Shown here one piece after another: positions 11,805 through 20,914 of a DNA stretch of 64,000 nt. The translations under genes and the position numbers were made by a program. The DNA comes from Pinus tabuliformis (lineage: Eukaryota > Streptophyta > Pinopsida > Pinales > Pinaceae): positions 827,124,556 through 827,188,555 of the forward strand of contig CM062816.1 in the NCBI GenBank assembly GCA_031772625.1, in the 5' to 3' direction. The notes below the pieces were generated by a model. The model made no database searches, was not told where the DNA came from, and worked only from the letters and a program-made list of their open reading frames with translations. Numbering within the stretch: position 1 is the first letter of the stretch; every line of letters starts with the position of its first letter.

Positions 11805-12764
11805 TGTTGGATTGATGGGGCCTGACCTAGGTTCGGAGTTAATTATCCAAACAAATCCCTACACTACTGGCCCTTTAGGCATTAGCCCACAGTGCGCGGA
11901 CTGAAGTCTCACCCGAAGCAGTATGGGGGGATGATGGAACCAAGCTTCCGCACCCTTGAGATGTCTGAGGGGTCGATTTAGTCCAACTATGCCTACCTTC
12001 ATGCAGGTTACTTCACACACTATTCTAACCTATGATACCTTCGTGATCTATTATAATTATCCTTTGCGCAACCCTAACCAGGTGGCTGAGGTGATTCCAC
12101 ACTGCTATGGCAGCGATCTGCTCTATTTCCCCAAGTTACACCGTGTATCTTAATTATCCTCTTATAGATGTTAGTCAACTTCATGTAACCAGATACTTTA
12201 ACTCACATTTACTTAATCTACACATTTATATATGTTCACACACCATATAGACAATACAAATGGAATTTATACCCAATTTATTCGATACAGAAAATAGGAA
12301 ATAAATACACATAATTGATGTAAAACTTCTCTTTATTAATGCTTCAACAGTTACATACTCGACTTGCCCTGCGCACTCAGCTGCAAGGGTCAGCGCACTC
12401 AGCTATAGACTACTTGGCCTCTGCGCACTTAGCTGCAGAGCCTTCTCCTACTCTACAACCCAAAGACTCAACTTTACACTGAGATCTTCTACTATTCTTC
12501 TATTCCATGATCACTACTTTTACTAGATTATCTCAACTACTTAGAGCCTCGCTCTATTTATACAATCCCATGGTCAGTGGACCATGGGTAGATCTCTAAA
12601 GCCGACATTACATTACAAAATTGAGGGTGGACAACCCTATGACTCATTTACAACTTTGCGCTCTGTGTCCACAAAATGCAGAGTCTTTACATCAGATTCA
12701 CACTTTTTTGCCAAAATCTATTCTTTAAGCCCCAAAACTTTCCTTGGGGCTCCCGCATCCAATA
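11805..12764 (-). repeat. C 3' LTR
   Basis: 960 bases, aligned end to end with 23153-24112. The inner end is mutated (CCAATA instead of CCAACA). A TATA box (TATAAATAG on the minus strand) lies near 12555-12563. Confidence 0.93.
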
Positions 12765-12776
12765 GCCCCCCAACTC
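12765..12776 (-). promoter_or_regulatory. C polypurine tract
   Basis: GAGTTGGGGGGC on the minus strand directly upstream of the 3' LTR; nearly identical in core to the tract of element A (GTTGGGGGGAGA). Confidence 0.75.
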
Positions 12777-12822
12777 AAACATCGTGACTCGCCCTCGAGT
12801 CACTCTGTCGGTGCATAGATCT

Positions 12823-13653
12823 TCACGTAGGGACCTCCCAACTCTGCAGTTCCAACTCTATGACTCCCACCACTATATTTTTCTTCGGCCACATTAGCTG
12901 TGTGGTTGCCAGATGTAGGAATTTCTCGTGGTCCGCGAGATCCCAGTCTTCAAATTTTAGAACCGGCACTCGTCCCAAGTGCTCCCCATAAAAAACGATA
13001 TCATTGGGTAGCAACGGAGTCTGCATAGATCTCTTGCTCTCATCTAGGTCCTTGGGCACCCTTGCTTTCCCCTTCTGTGGAGGAACATACGCAGGCAACC
13101 TGGTCAGAGGGTCCACACCCTGGGTTTCTTCCTCCATTTCTTCATCCTCCTCCTTTACCAAGATTTCTTCGAAGTCTTCTTCCTCCTCATCGGCTTCCAA
13201 ATTGATTGCCTTCCCCTTTTCTTCCATGGTGAGCCTCGTCCTTAACGGATTCTTGGGGGACATGCACACCGGTACCATAGGCTGCTCATCTTTCTTGGGT
13301 CTTGGTGTGCGCAATGATTTAGGGATTTCTAGGGCTTCTCCTACTGTTATGGCCTGCGCGGCCTCCTCAATAGTCATCTCTCCAATATCCATGGCTTCCT
13401 CTGGCGCGACCATACTGTTATTCCACAATTCTCTCAACGGCTCAGGTAAGTGCTCAAACAATGCCTTTGACTTCAAAAGATCGAACAAATCGGGGTTCAT
13501 GAATCTTTGGGTGCACAATAGCTCAATTCTCAAATTGCCAAGTGTTGTTTGTTGGGCATCCCTTTGCACTTTATAGCACCTTTTGAATTTGAATTCGACT
13601 GTTCCCCCCCACTTTTGGTTCATTAATGCTCCCTTGGTGGTAGATTTTCCCAA
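12823..13653 (-). CDS. C downstream ORF (276 aa), uninterrupted, function unknown
   Basis: An ATG at 13653 opens 276 codons with no stop or frameshift, ending 47 bases before the polypurine tract. The protein has a basic N-terminus, a helical middle (LLKSKALFEHLPEPLRELW), a proline/lysine patch, a strongly acidic run near residues 155-175 (ADEEEEDFEEILVKEEDEE) and a C-terminal conserved-looking block (LGRVPVLKFEDWDLADHEKF). No transmembrane segment or signal peptide is seen, so it does not look like an envelope protein. It is the second-longest open frame in the window and sits beside ruined pol genes. It may be a 3' accessory ORF of this lineage, expressed from spliced or subgenomic RNA. Whether it is under selection cannot be told from one copy. 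Confidence 0.6.
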   Translation of the reverse strand: MGKSTTKGALMNQKWGGTVEFKFKRCYKVQRDAQQTTLGNLRIELLCTQRFMNPDLFDLLKSKALFEHLPEPLRELWNNSMVAPEEAMDIGEMTIEEAAQAITVGEALEIPKSLRTPRPKKDEQPMVPVCMSPKNPLRTRLTMEEKGKAINLEADEEEEDFEEILVKEEDEEMEEETQGVDPLTRLPAYVPPQKGKARVPKDLDESKRSMQTPLLPNDIVFYGEHLGRVPVLKFEDWDLADHEKFLHLATTQLMWPKKNIVVGVIELELQSWEVPT

Positions 13654-13929
13654 ATCTAGCCCATAAAGTTCACCTTAAATGCCTGTTGCCCGCTCCATTT
13701 GGTCTCAAACCAAGCATCACATTGTGAATAGTGACTATAATGGTCACTTTCCAGCCAACTTGTGCAGTAGTGCAGCTACCCTTGTGCTGTCGTGGACCCT
13801 GTGACACATCACTACTGTAAAAAGTCGTGACATCGTGCAGCCCTTGGGCAAAGTAATTTATAGTCCCGCGCCTCCTTTCAGCTGCCTGGAGCACTAAGAC
13901 TATGCCTCCCACGGCTAGTCAGATGGTCG

Positions 13930-15000
13930 GGCCACCTGTGTAAGGCTTCAACCAACTACCATTTACTTTTCCTAGGAAGAGTTCGCCATTTAACTTTTCC
14001 AACTACACTGCACCACCATCTGTGATTTCCTTAATAACATACGGTCCCATCCAATGCATTTGGAGCTTCCCTAGGAATTTATCAAACTTACTATTGTATA
14101 ACAATACCAAATCATTCACCTTAAAGGTGCGTAACTTGATATGTCAATCGTGCCAAGCCTTTTTGCGTTGCTTTTGTACCTGCTGATGGAATCCAACCAA
14201 AAATCGTTCTTCTTCAAGCTCCTCCAACTGTGTGAGCCTCTCGTCCAGGGCTCCATGGTCCGTCCTACCTGTGAATGCTACTATGTGCAAACTAGGCACG
14301 ATATACTCCATCGGCATACGGCTTCCACTCCATAGACTGGCCGGAAAGGTGTCTGTCCCGTTAGTTTCTTGCATGTCATCCTATAAGCCCATAATACTGT
14401 GGGTACGCAAAGGTCCCAATCACTTCGTTGTGCATTGCATACCTTGGTGAACGCAGTCTCCAATATTTTGTTAAATGCTTCTACTGTCCCATTAGCTTGT
14501 GGGTGATATGGTGTGATTTTTTGATGATACACCTGAAATTCTTATGTCAATGCACTGATAATCTCTTTCAGGAAATGTGTACCGCGATCTCTCATCAATA
14601 TCTTCGGACATCCAAATCGTGTCAAGATGTGTTCAAACAGAAACTTTGCGGCCATCGCGGCAGTGCAATATTTTATTGGTTGCGCTTCCGCGCAACGAGT
14701 CTAGTACTTTGTCGCAGTGATAATATATCTCGCACCAGTTTTTCCTTGAGGTTTGATAGGTCCTACGAAGTCGATCGCCCGCTTTTCAAAGGGTTGCAAC
14801 ATCATTTGCGGATTCAAAGGCATCTCGTCCCTCCATGATGGTTTACCTGTTCTTTGACATATATCACAGGCCTTGTAATGTGCTTTTGAATCCTGATGAA
14901 GGTTTGGCCACCACAACCATGCGCAGAGAATTTTCTGGGCGGTCGCTCTCACTGCATAATGTCCTCCTGCATTGCCCCCATGAGCATACGCGAGGATATT
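13930..15000 (-). pseudogene. C integrase
   Basis: Read from 15000 downward: an HHCC-type zinc end with CDICQRTGKPS, then FVGPIKPQGKTGARYIITA, the second catalytic Asp in ILMRDRGTHF, the catalytic Glu in [27 protein letters not shown], then the C-terminal part (FKVNDLVLLYNSKFDKFLGKLQ). The position of the first catalytic Asp reads Lys (TATKY). A frameshift lies near 14330 in VYGVEAV, and there is at least one stop. Nonfunctional as it stands. Confidence 0.85.
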
Positions 15001-15009
15001 TCTAATTCA

Positions 15010-15557
15010 AATACATACCTTCGTAGTATCTAATCATTCCCCATCTTATATAGGTGCTCCACAATGACAGAGAAATTGGTCGCGTGCACCACTAGTTCCT
15101 TCTTCTGCTGAACGGAGTACCCTTTCGACACGGTTCTAGTCATGAGAAAGTGAATTATATCTTCAAAATGTCCATCTACTACATGCACAGCAAAGAGTTG
15201 TGCGTTAGGTAATCCTTCCTCCAGACTAGTAGGTTCCTCTCCTGTCTCAATGTGCCACAATTGATCTGGTCCCGCGTTCAATCGTTTAGGCTTCACAACA
15301 ACTTCAAAATCATATTTTTGGAACAATAAAATCCATCTCCATATGTGCCCCCCCCACATAGGATTATTGACCAAGTATTTCAGTGCGGAGTGATTTGTAT
15401 ACATCTTGAAGTGTCCTCCTAACAAGTAGTGTTGATACTTCTGGAGCGCATACACCATAGCGAGTCCCTCGCGTTCAGTAGTGGAATAATTATTTTCTGC
15501 TTTAGATAATCTATGACTCGCGAACACAAAAGGGTGATCCAAGCCTTCTCCACCCTC
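15010..15557 (-). pseudogene. C RNase H and linker
   Basis: Ty3-type RNase H, which degrades the RNA strand during reverse transcription. Readable motifs are FASHRLSKAENNYSTTEREGL (with the catalytic Glu), YALQKYQHYLLGGHF and the TDHSAL block in mutated form TNHSAL (Asp to Asn). One frame is open for 170 codons from 15542 to 15030 and then passes into the linker before integrase. A TAG separates it from the RT part at about 15557. Confidence 0.85.
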
Positions 15558-16800
15558 CTATGTTAGTACTGCACCCAATGCTATACTCGACACGTCAACA
15601 TGGATATGAAACTCTTTCTTCCAGTTCGGGAAGACCAGAATCAGTGCAGTAACCATCTTTTCTTTTAATACATCTAGGATTTTCTTACAGTCATCATTCC
15701 AGCAGAACATGACATCCTTTTTCAACATCTTTTCCATCGGCGCAGTGATCTGGGCATAGCTTTTGATGAACTTCCTATAGTACCCCGTATGCCCGAGAGT
15801 AGCATGCAGCTGTTTCACACTCTGCAGTGCTTGCAAATTCAAAATCACTGCAATTTTCATGGGGTCTACCATCAGCCCTTGTCTACAAACCACATGCCCC
15901 AATAGGTTCCCAAAATGAACGAGAAATTTACACTTCTTGAGGTTGAGCACGATTTTCTATCTTTGGCATGTATCCAACATTAAGCACAGCTTCGCTACAT
16001 GGCACCTAACCAGCCCAAATATAATCCAGTCATCAAAATAGACCTCCAAGAATTTATGAATATATTCCCTGAATGCCGCAACAACTACGCACGAAAAGAT
16101 AGCAGGGGAATTCTTCAATCCAAATGGCATGATAGCTTATTGAAAGCAACCCCACTCAGTTGTGAAGGTTGTCTTGCTTCTATCCTCCAGCGTGATTTTG
16201 ATCTGGTGGTACCCTGAGAACTTATCAGTGAAAGAATATGCTTCCTGACCACCTACATTGTCCAACACCTCATCTGTGAACAGAGTTGGGAATGGATCAT
16301 GTACACACGTGTCATTCAACTTTCTGAGATCCACGCATATTCTTATTTCTTCCAATTGCTTCTTCTCTTGTATCACCATCGGGCTTACCCAATCGGATTC
16401 CTCCATAGCCTTGATGATACTTACCATGAGCATCTTGTCTAGTTCTACGCGAACCTTCTCCTTGTATTTCAAATTTAAGTGATATGACCTCTGCTTAACT
16501 AGCTTCACATTGAGTTTTAACATGATCTTCATTACCCCTAAATCTCCGATTATTCCCTTCAAATCCGTAAACTTGGTCAGGAATAAGTCCTGATATTCGC
16601 GGAGCAATTCAACGACCTTATCCACCATTGGGTCGTCCCAATAGTCTCCAATCTTCACAAATTTAGGTTTCGCCTCCGTACCAATATTCACCTGCTTATT
16701 CTTCACTAGTGCGGTTATGTTAGGGTTCTCAATCTGTGGTCCCTGAACCTCGCAGTGGCCTTCCATCTCTAGAATGTTAATTTTCCGTGGATCTTCATCT
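15558..16800 (-). pseudogene. C reverse transcriptase
   Basis: Ty3 RT. The N-terminal half is open from 16766 to 16137 and contains SDWVSPMVIQEKK, RICVDLRKLND and YSFTDKFSGYHQIKI. The catalytic YxDD block reads VYFDDWIIFG between 16137 and 15950, in a frame interrupted just afterwards. The C-terminal half (15950-15558) has LNLKKCKFLVHFGNLLGHVV, GYYRKFIKSYAQITAPM and the start of RNase H (HIHVDVSSIALGAVL). The catalytic aspartates survive, but stops and a frame change near 15960-16140 inactivate it. Confidence 0.88.
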
Positions 16801-17170
16801 TCTTCTTCTGCAATTACATTATAACATTCCAGTGCGAAGCTCAGCTAAGTAGACCATTCAAGCTAAATCGATTCTACCGGCTCCTGTGGTATCCTAAAGA
16901 TGGTTGCTTTTACCTTTTGTAGTGCTTCATCAATGCCATCCCACTCATCCTCAAAATTTGAAGGTCATCACGAACCCTTCATGTAGAACATCTCATTCAC
17001 CTGTCCCGTGGTGAAGCTGTATTTCTATGTACCAGTTCATTGGTATAACATCCAAGGTATAACAGAACAGGTGTACCCACTCAGGCTGTGGCTTTTCCCC
17101 ATAGGCCTACATCCATTTGGCCAGATGTGCACCCGGATCATCCTATCCATTGTACTTGTCTATCAATCAT
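16801..17170 (-). pseudogene. C gag-like domain between protease and RT (distal part)
   Basis: Reads DDPGAHLAKW, then PEWVHLFCYTLDVIP, NWYIEIQLHHGTGE and LHEGFVMTF with several TAG or TGA stops. The DPxxHL, WY and F-x-F spacing is the pattern of Ty3 capsid (retrotransposon gag) domains, yet it lies downstream of the protease and directly upstream of RT. It continues in frame from the gag-like part at 19948-20323 once element D and one target duplication are ignored. Confidence 0.6.
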
Positions 17171-17627
17171 TGTTATAGCTCTGATACCACTTGTTATAGA
17201 TCTGATACCAAAAATATAAATATACCCAATAATAACAAGATATAAATATATAGAAATGTTTCTTTATTGATATAAAACCCTTAAGGTAGGGCAACACCAC
17301 ACATTCACTCCTTAAGGAAGGAGAACACTCCACAAGCCATATGCCTGTTCATACAATATTCCTTGACAATATTCCTTGACATCTCTCCATGTGGAGTCTC
17401 TAGCCTCTATATAGGCCTCACACATACAATACCATGGGTCATTACCATGGTTCCCTCATACCATTGAACTAATAACATGGGCCCACTACATTATTACTAA
17501 CTACTTGTGGTCCCTTACATGATATGGGTTAACCGCCTTATTTATTACTATGGCCCATCCCATTATTACATTATTACCTTGGGTACCTCCCTTTGTACCC
17601 CATATTATCCCCCCTAGGTATATAACA
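17171..17627 (-). repeat. D 3' LTR with 21-base terminal extension
   Basis: Matches 19525-19947 from 17192 on, but carries an extra outer 21 bases (17171-17191) that contain a copy of the primer-site core GCTCTGATACCA plus TGTTATA. Only the border at 17171 gives a target duplication that matches the right flank. A 13-base duplication (CAATATTCCTTGA) is also private to this copy. TATA box CCTATATAGAG (minus strand) at 17405-17415. Confidence 0.8.
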
Positions 17628-17640
17628 TTCCACCCCCCTT
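17628..17640 (-). promoter_or_regulatory. D polypurine tract
   Basis: AAGGGGGGTGGAA on the minus strand, directly upstream of the 3' LTR. Confidence 0.75.
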
Positions 17641-18545
17641 AGCATGTTTCATCCTCGAAACATGGGAAGAACACAAATAATAAGATCTACTCAAAAGAGT
17701 AGTCCACTGGTACCATGCACGTGCATCTAGCCATCCAAGAGAAAGGTGAACCTTCAATCTTACTGGTGCCTTGCTCACTTGAGATGGAAGTTGACCGTGG
17801 CAGCTCTTCTGTGTTGATGTGTAGTAGGTGGATCTTCGTTCCGCTCTATCTGTCATGTGGGGGTTACTGTCCTTGTGGCTAATTGGTTGCCATTTTGTTG
17901 GTTGTTGTCTTGTGGGGTGATGTGAGTGATGATATGTTGAGGTTTTAGCCCATGGTGTCTTAATCTTTAATTCACCCCTTACTGGAGCCTGGCTGTTATC
18001 TGGTGCATGTTGTGGTGCCTGTTGTGGTGTCTTATCTTCTAATATTACTTCAACCACTGAACCCTCATCAGATGTGTCAGCACCTGTAACCTTTTTGGCT
18101 TCAGCCTCTATTTGTGTTTGATTGTCAACCATCAACTGCTCATCATCTGATATGTCAGTCCCTGGAACATATTCTGCGTCAACCTCCGTGGACTCTACCT
18201 GTTTATTGATGGAAATATCCTGTAATGTAATTTTCTTCTTTTTATACCAGAGCTTCAGGAATTTCTTTTGCACATTAATATTGATAGTAACCACTGATTC
18301 CATCCAAGGATATCCCAAAACAACATCCATATTATCCATCTCTAAAGTATAAAAATCACCATGCAACACATACTTATCCATATAAATCTTCAAATCCTTA
18401 TACACTTGAACATCCTCATCATCCACCTATGTGTGTTCAATGTGTTTTGCTGGAACTTGCAATTTTTTTGCCAAATTAACATTGATAAAATTATGCTTGC
18501 AACTAGGATTTATGGAAACAATGATCTTCTCCTTCTAAATCAATC
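17641..18545 (-). pseudogene. D retropepsin-like region
   Basis: An open frame of 270 codons starts at 18426; homologous coding extends upstream to about 18540 with stops. The blocks CKHNFINVNLAKKLQVP and DMDNMDVVLGYPWM-like text match the fold of Ty3 retropepsins, where the second half ends in VILGxxWL. In the place of the usual catalytic D-S/T-G the sequence reads INPSCKHNF, so the catalytic Asp is absent. The C-terminal part (TQIEAEAKKVTGADTSDEG and on) is an acidic, low-complexity tail with no known domain. It may have served as an extended Gag tail rather than as an active protease. Confidence 0.65.
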
Positions 18546-18549
18546 CATG

Positions 18550-18975
18550 AACCTACAATAAGGAGATACCAGCAGAAAATAACCCTTTAGGTTTCTTGGT
18601 TTCCTTCTTTCTTGTAAAAATAAAATCTTTGCTAGGCTGTGTGTCTGTCTGTGTGAGCTTATCCACAAGATTAGATTTACGGTCAAAGTGGTCCATAAGA
18701 GCTTTTTTGAATGTGTCCCAAGTCAAGGGCCTTCCATAGCAACGTTGATGCCCTTGCCACCATTGCCATCTTTCATTGTCCAAGTACATTTTTCCCACAC
18801 TCAGCTGAGTCTCATCATCCATGACGTAATTCAATATGAAATATTTCTCCATTTGTGCTAGCCATCTGGCTGGATGAGAGCCATCAAATTTATACACATT
18901 CCTCTGATCTAGGCCCGCCATCATAAAAATTTTGGCGAAAATTTGAAATGGCCACAATTCCGTCAATATTGCTCA
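18550..18975 (-). pseudogene. D gag
   Basis: Retrotransposon gag (capsid) domain: KFDGSHPARWLAQMEKYF, then LSVGKMYLDNERWQWWQGH and TWDTFKKALMDHF. This is the canonical order of the Ty3 capsid N-terminal and linker blocks. The frame is open from 18966 to 18553. The nucleocapsid zinc knuckle expected downstream is not recognisable. Gag would form the particle that packages this element's RNA; a TR-GAG element supplying its own Gag but no polymerase fits the known class. Confidence 0.8.
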
Positions 18976-19117
18976 GAATCCCTATTATGACCTATTTTTG
19001 GAAATGGAACAACCATTCTGCATCTGCCCATCTGATAGAAATCTTGATCTAGGCACTGGAATTTCAGATCTTCACTGCAACTCTCCCATCGTCACCCAAA
19101 AATTCTAAAAAAAAAAG

Positions 19118-19454
19118 CTGATTTTAAATCAGCGATATCTCCCTCATTCAGAATCCGATTCGACTAATTTTTTTTTGAAATCGGGTATTTTTCACAAAGA
19201 ATTTAGATCTGCAATTAAATTTTGCAGATCTTGCACCAGGATGTCCAGATCTGCGCCGCAAACTCACTGCCCCAAACAATTGTCTGCAACACCACTGATT
19301 TTTAGATCAGCGATATCTCCTTCATCCAAACTTCGATTCGGCTGATTTTTTTTTTTGAATTCGGGTATTTTTTCACAAGGAATTCAGATCTGTAATTAGA
19401 TTTTGTAGATTTTTCCCCAAAACATATAGATCTGATCTGCAACCTCACTGCCCT
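19118..19454 (-). repeat. Two-copy tandem repeat in D leader (period about 177)
   Basis: The block starting CTGATTTTAAATCAGCGATA at 19118 recurs at 19295 (CTGATTTTTAGATCAGCGAT), and both copies run to CTCACTGCCC. Each contains an ATCAGCGATATCTCC word, a T-run and several AGATCTG words. It sits in the 5' untranslated leader of D, between primer site and gag, where packaging signals usually lie. Confidence 0.8.
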
Positions 19455-19510
19455 AGAAATCCTGCAAAAAAATAAAAGAAAAAAATTCTCCACTTTTTGC
19501 CCAAGAAAGT

Positions 19511-19522
19511 GCTCTGATACCA
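19511..19522 (-). promoter_or_regulatory. D primer-binding site (initiator Met tRNA)
   Basis: TGGTATCAGAGC on the minus strand, two bases inside the 5' LTR. This is the classic complement of the 3' end of plant initiator methionine tRNA. Confidence 0.9.
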
Positions 19523-19524
19523 CT

Positions 19525-19947
19525 TGTTATAGATCTGATACCAAAAATATAAATATACCCAAGAATAACAAGATAGAAATATATAGAAATGTTTCTTTAT
19601 TGATATCAAACCCTTAAGGTAGGGCAACACCATACATTCACTCCTTAAGGAAGGAGAACACTCCACAAGCCATATGCCTGTTCATACAATATTCCTTGAC
19701 ATCTCTCCATGTGGAGTCTCTAGCCTCTATATAGGCCTCATACATACAATACCATGGGTCATTACCATGGTTCCCTCATACCATCGAACTAATACCATGG
19801 GCCCATTACATTATTACTAACTACTTGTGGTCCCTTACATGATATGGGTTAACCACCTTATTTATTACTATGGCCCATCCCATTATTACATTATTACCTT
19901 GGGTACCTCCCTTTGTACCCCATATTATCCCCCCTTGGTATATAACA
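19525..19947 (-). repeat. D 5' LTR
   Basis: 423 bases, TGTTATAG ... TATAACA, with 7-base terminal inverted repeats. TATA box CCTATATAGAG (minus strand) at 19725-19735 is the likely promoter. Flanked on its outer side by ATCAC. Confidence 0.9.
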
Positions 19948-20323
19948 ATCACACCCTAGGCTTCCCAAATCGTAAGCGCATCATTCCCCTACACTCGCGC
20001 CAGTCGTCAAAGCTCCCTTTGTGCGTACCGCACCACCTCGTGGGTGTAGCGCACAGTACCCAATTCAAATCCTGGAAGCATTTCTTTTCTGACACCTCCC
20101 TTTCAAATTTATTCAAGAAGGTATCTACCTCACTTAGGCCATCATTAGTAGGTAGGTCCCTTACTTCTGTCGATACACAGTGAACCGACCTTGTCATCAT
20201 ATTATAATTCAGTGTAGTTACCTCATGTAACTGATTCTTCCATCGCTCTATTTCCTCATCCGAATCCGAAGTACAGGAGCTCTTGCACTCCCATGTAAGC
20301 CGTCCATCTGTAGTGGGATTCAC
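19948..20323 (-). pseudogene. C gag-like domain between protease and RT (proximal part)
   Basis: Open from 20323. Text includes TNDGLSEVDTFLNKFEREV, LNWVLCATPTRWCGTHKGSF and DDWRECRGMMRLRFGKP. The order DxFLxxF, A-T-P-x-R-W-W/C, then W-x-x-x-x-x-x-x-R-F is a gag-capsid pattern. It follows the protease and precedes the distal gag-like part at 16801-17170 in the same frame, with D inserted between them. C therefore seems to have capsid-like domains on both sides of its protease. Confidence 0.6.
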
Positions 20324-20356
20324 CTAGTCCTGGTTTCACATTGTTATCTTATAAAT

Positions 20357-20760
20357 TCAGTCCAAATCATCATCGCTTTCGTAGTTGTGCACCGGCTTTG
20401 TATAGCATGATCCTTCAGTAGGGTCCAGAGGTATAACTATGCGTAGTGACTTCTTTTCAAAAATCATCTTGCGCTTCTTTAGATTAATCACCCCATTCAT
20501 GTCAGTGGCCCAATCAATTCCTAAGATCGCAGGGTAGGGATTGCTGTCATCAACAATCTCTGTCACTTCAAAGTCTGCTAGCGCACTTGCTCCCTCAATA
20601 TCCACAGTGATTCCCTGCAATCGCCCCATGGGTATTATCCACCATTCGTAGTTGAATAGGAAACCATTGTAGAGTAGGTCTCCCCATTCACTCCCATGTC
20701 TGCTTCGGCAAAACATTTGCATCCGACCCTAAATCCAGAATTACTTGTTCCATTTCATAT
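20357..20760 (-). pseudogene. C protease (retropepsin)
   Basis: Aspartic protease that would cut the Gag-Pol polyprotein. The active-site block reads ILDLGSDANVLP at about 20750-20710 (Asp retained), interrupted by a frame change; then PMGRLQGITVDIEGASALADF, EIVDDSNPYPAILGIDWATDM, which is the second conserved block with the I-L-G-x-x-W motif. The last part (VIPLDPTEG ... NYESDDDLD) is an acidic linker. Open frame 20722-20357. Confidence 0.8.
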
Positions 20761-20914
20761 TATCCAATTTGCGTGGTCAACCTCATTTCTCTTCCCGTTC
20801 TTGTCTTATGCTTTCCAATCTTCCGGACTATGCGTGGTTCTCTTGGTGCAGTCCCAATGCATTTGTTAATGAGTTCTTGTAATCCTTTTACAGCTTTACT
20901 GTTGTGCAGTAACT

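Larger units (their letters stand above)
17171..19947 (-). mobile_element. Element D: short gag-protease LTR element inside C
   Basis: LTRs at 17171-17627 and 19525-19947, methionine-tRNA primer site, gag, protease-like ORF, polypurine tract, and a target duplication ATCAT / ATCAC (4 of 5). It has no RT, RNase H or integrase and only 1.9 kb of internal sequence, so it must have moved with enzymes from another element: the TR-GAG type of non-autonomous element. The LTRs differ at about 4 of the first 130 aligned bases, fewer than those of its host C, as expected for a later insertion. Confidence 0.9.

Noticed and set aside
13004-13576. 190-codon open frame on the plus strand, Ser-rich
   Set aside because: It is the antisense shadow of the 276-codon ORF of element C; its Ser-rich text comes from the acidic codons on the other strand.
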